A DNA stretch of 64,000 nucleotides from Hippophae tibetana. Taxonomy: Eukaryota > Streptophyta > Magnoliopsida > Rosales > Elaeagnaceae. Positions within the stretch are counted from its first letter, which is position 1. The number at the start of each line of letters is the position of its first letter. The position numbers and the translations under genes were made by a program. The stretch is from assembly GCA_037013495.1 (NCBI GenBank), contig CM072810.1, forward strand, positions 50,268,843-50,332,842, written 5' to 3'. Below are positions 60,701 through 64,000 of the stretch, piece by piece. Below the pieces are notes generated by a model. The model searched no databases. It was given only the letters and a program-made list of their open reading frames with translations, and was not told where the DNA came from.

Positions 60701-63700
60701 AATTCCATCGTTTACATCATTTACCGAGGGTTTTAAGTGTTTGTCTCACCATTTCCGTTGTACTTACTTTCTATTATATTGAAAAGAGCCGTAAAGGAGA
60801 TATTGCTCCAAACAAATTGTTCTTTATTTATGTGTTAAATCAATATATATTCTTCCAAAAAAATATGAGAAAAGTGAAAGGAAAAGGCTATTGTTCCCAT
60901 TTTAAAAAGGAAGAAAACATTTGATAAATCGGAGTTCTAACATTAAAGGGCGCTAAATGTTTACTCTGTTATCGAAACAACTATTATAATATATCAAAAT
61001 GAAACCCGTACCGATTCAAACAATCTGATTTGGCCCCAAAAAGGAAACACATTTTTGTACGCAAATTCCATCGTTTACATCATTTACCGAGGGTTTTAAG
61101 TGTTTGTCTAACAATTTCTGTTGTACTTACTTTCTATTTTATTCAAAAGTGCCGTAAAGGAGATTTTGGTGCAAACAAAGGTTTATTTATTTATGGTTCA
61201 ATCAATATCTATGCTTCCAAATAACAAATAAGGGAAGAGAAAAAGAAAGGAGGTACTGTTCACATTTAAAAAAAGAATAAAACATTTGATAACTCGCACT
61301 TTCAAATTTAAAAGATGCTAACTTTTGACTCTGGTATTGAAACGACTATATTATTATATGAAATCGAAGCTCTTAGCGATTCACACAATGTGAGACGGCC
61401 GCAAATTTGGAATATCATTTTTGTACCTAAATTTCCCCATTTACATCATTTATTGAGGGTTTTTAGTTTTTTGCCCACCATTTGCGTTGTACTTACTTAC
61501 GATTTTATTCAAAAGATCCTTAAAGGAGATATTGGTGCAAAAAAAGGGTTCTTTATTTATGTGTTCAATACATATATATTCTTCCAAAAAAAATGAGTAA
61601 AGAAAAAGGAAAAGGCTACTGTTCCCATTTAAAATGGAACAAAACATTTGCTAAATCGGAGTTCCAACTTTAAACGATGATAAAGTTTTACATGCATATC
61701 GAGACAACTATTATAATATATCAAAATGAGGCCCGTACCGATTCAAAAAATCTGATGTTGCCCCACAAAGGAACAACATATTTGTACGCAAATTCCAACG
61801 TTTACATCATTTACCGAGGGTTTTAAATGTTTGTCTCACCATTTCTGTTGTACTTACTTTCTACTATATTGAAAAGAGCCGTAAAGGAGATATTTCTCCA
61901 AACAAATTGTTCTTTATTTATGTGTTAAATCAATATATATTCTTCCAAAAAAATATGAGAAAAGTGAAAGGAAAAGGCTATTGTTCCCATTTTAAAAAGG
62001 AAGAAAACATTTGATAAATCGGAGTTCCAACATTAAAGGGCGCTAAATGTTTACTCTGTTATCGAAACAACTATTATAATATATCAAAATGAAGCCCGTA
62101 CCGATTCAAACAATCGGATTTGGCCCCAAAAAGGAAACACATTTTTGTACGCCAAATCCATCGTTTACATCATTTTCCGAGGGTTTTAAGTGTTTGTCTA
62201 ACAATTTCTGTTGTACTTACTTTCTATTTTATTCAAAAGTGCCGTAAAGGAGATTTTGGTGCAAACAAAGGGTTCTTTATTTATGCGTTCAATCAATATC
62301 TATGCTTCCAAATAACAAATAAGGGAAGAGAAAAAGAAATGAGGTACTGTTCACATTTAAAAAAAGAATAAAACATTTGATAAATCGCAATTTCAACTTT
62401 AAAAGATGCTAACTTTTGACTCTGGTATTGAAACGACTATATTATTATATGAAATCGAACCTCTTAGCGATTCACACAATGTGAGACGGCCTCAAATTTG
62501 GAATATCATTTTTGTACCTAAATTTCCCCATTTACATCATTTATTAAGGGTTTTTAGTTTTTTGCCCACCATTTGCGTTGTACTTACTTACGATTTTATT
62601 CAAAAGATCCTTAAAGGAGATATTGGTGCAAACAAAGGGTTCTTTATTTATGTGTTCATTACATATATATTCTTCCAAAAAAAATGAGTAAAGAAAAAGG
62701 AAAAGGCTACTGTTCCCATTTAAAAATGGAACAAAACATTTGATAAATCGGAGTTCCAACTTTAAACGATGATAAACTTTTACATGCATATCGAGACAAA
62801 TATTATGATATATCAAATTGAAGATCGTACCGATTCAAACCATCTGATTTGGCCCCATAGAGGAACAACATATTTTTACCCAAATTCTATCGTTTACATC
62901 ATTTACCGAGGGTTTTAAATGTTTGTCTCACCATTTCTGTTGTACTTACTTTCTATTATATTGAAAAGAGCCGTAAAGGAGATATTTGTTCAAACAAATT
63001 GTTCTTTATTTATGTGTTAAATCAATATATATTCATCCAAAAATAATATGAGAAAAGTGAAAGGAAAAGGCTATTGTTCCCATTTTAAAAAGGAAGAAAA
63101 CATTTGATAAATCGGAGTTCCAACATTAAAGGGCGCTAAATTTTTACTCTGTTATCGAAACAACTATTATAATATATCAAAATGAAGCCCGTACCGATTC
63201 AAACAATCTGATTTGGCCCCAAAAAGGAAACACATTTTTGTACGCCAAATCCATCGTTTACATCATTTACCGAGGGTTTTAAGTGTTTGTCTAACAATTT
63301 CCGTTGTACTTACTTTCTATTTTATTCAAAAGTGCCGTAAAGGAGATTTTGGTGCAAACAAAGGGTTCTTTATTTATGCGTTCAATCAATATCTATGCTT
63401 CCAAATAACAAATAAGGGAAGAAAAAAAGAAAGGAGGTACTGTTCACATTTAAAAAAAGAATAAAACATTTGATAACTCGCACTTTCAACTTTAAAAGAT
63501 GCTAACTTTTGACTCTGGTATTGAAACGACTATATTATTATATGAAATCGAACCTCTTAGCGATTCACACAATGTGAGACGGCCTCAAATTTGGAATAAC
63601 ATTTTTGTACCTAAATTTCCCCATTTACATCATTTATTAAGGGTTTTTAGTTTTTTGCCCACCATTTGCGTTGTACTTACTTACGATTTTATTCAAAAGA

Positions 63701-64000
63701 TCCTTAAAGGAGATATTGGTGCAAACAAAGGGTCCGTTTATTTATGTGTTCAATCCCAATATATTCTTCGAAAAAAAATGAGTAAAGAAAAAGGAAAAGG
63801 CTACTGTTCCCATTTAAAAAAGGAACAAAACATTTGATAAATCGGAGTTCCAACTTTAAACGACGATAAAGTTGTACATGCATATCGAGACAAATATTAT
63901 AATATATCAAATTGAAGATCGTACCGATTCAAACGATCTGATTTGGCCCCATAGAGGAACAACATATTTGTACGCAAATTAAATCGTTTAAATCATTTAC

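Larger units (their letters stand above)
40313..64000 (+). repeat. Satellite array, right arm (ABC higher-order repeat)
   Basis: Same satellite, orientation and A-B-C order as the left arm, with a period of 1091-1095 bp. B monomers start at 40614, 41708, 42802, 43897, 44991, 46086, 47181, 48273, 49368, 50464, 51558, 52652, 53746, 54840, 55932, 57026, 57754, 58848, 59939, 61030, 62120 and 63213. It is more regular than the left arm: only one monomer is missing (between 57026 and 57754). Typical right-arm variants are AAGGGCGCTAAA or AAGGGCACTAAA in A and GATGCTAACTTTTGACTC in B. The array continues past the window. Confidence 0.95.

Noticed and set aside
315-63464. Recurrent ORFs of 60-120 residues in the satellite, with a hydrophobic stretch
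   Set aside because: They follow the repeat period and start with TTG or GTG in place of ATG or within monomers. They overlap in several frames and on both strands, and vary with single indels. Conservation is explained by repeat homogenisation.

Overview
The window looks like plant nuclear heterochromatin, most likely from a eudicot. It is a long tandem satellite array interrupted by a nested pair of LTR retrotransposons of the Athila lineage (Ty3/Gypsy, Metaviridae). I see no host protein-coding gene, rRNA, tRNA or CRISPR array. The plant assignment rests on the Athila-type polyprotein, an Asp-tRNA primer binding site, a TATA/G-box/TGACG promoter in the LTRs and the AT-rich satellite. I do not recognise the satellite family and cannot name the species.

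Layout. Positions 1-20350 and 40313-64000 are one satellite array with a monomer of about 364 bp. Monomers fall into three diverged types, here called A, B and C, arranged head to tail as a higher-order repeat of about 1092-1094 bp. Local exceptions are extra A monomers, missing A monomers, chimeric monomers and blocks of nearly identical units. Positions 20351-40312 are the outer retrotransposon, inserted in an A monomer in the same orientation. Its order is 5' LTR, PBS, long AT-rich leader, first gag (gag1), spacer, second gag fused to protease-RT-RNase H-integrase (gag2-pol), 3' UTR, PPT, and a 3' LTR cut short by a deletion that also removed about 41 bp of satellite. Positions 23464-30748 are a second, related but non-autonomous element inserted into gag1, flanked by the 5-bp target duplication CTACC. 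It has two LTRs, PBS, leader, 3' UTR and PPT but no gag or pol.

How the parts relate. The outer element is unusual in carrying two divergent gag genes. gag1 is a free-standing gag whose frame is intact apart from the insertion, but it has lost two zinc-knuckle cysteines. gag2 keeps its zinc knuckle and heads a 1723-codon polyprotein that holds one frame but carries four in-frame stops. The coding-free inner element keeps a set of inverted repeats also found in the outer element: twin long hairpins in the leader with compensatory changes, a hairpin cluster after the ORFs, a hairpin at the PPT and a second PPT-like tract. These are good candidates for cis-acting RNA signals of an autonomous/non-autonomous pair. 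The outer element is now inactive: polyprotein stops, a probable RNase H active-site change, loss of the 3' LTR end and loss of the TATA box from the 3' LTR. All structural and functional statements are read by eye; no alignment, folding or database search was run.
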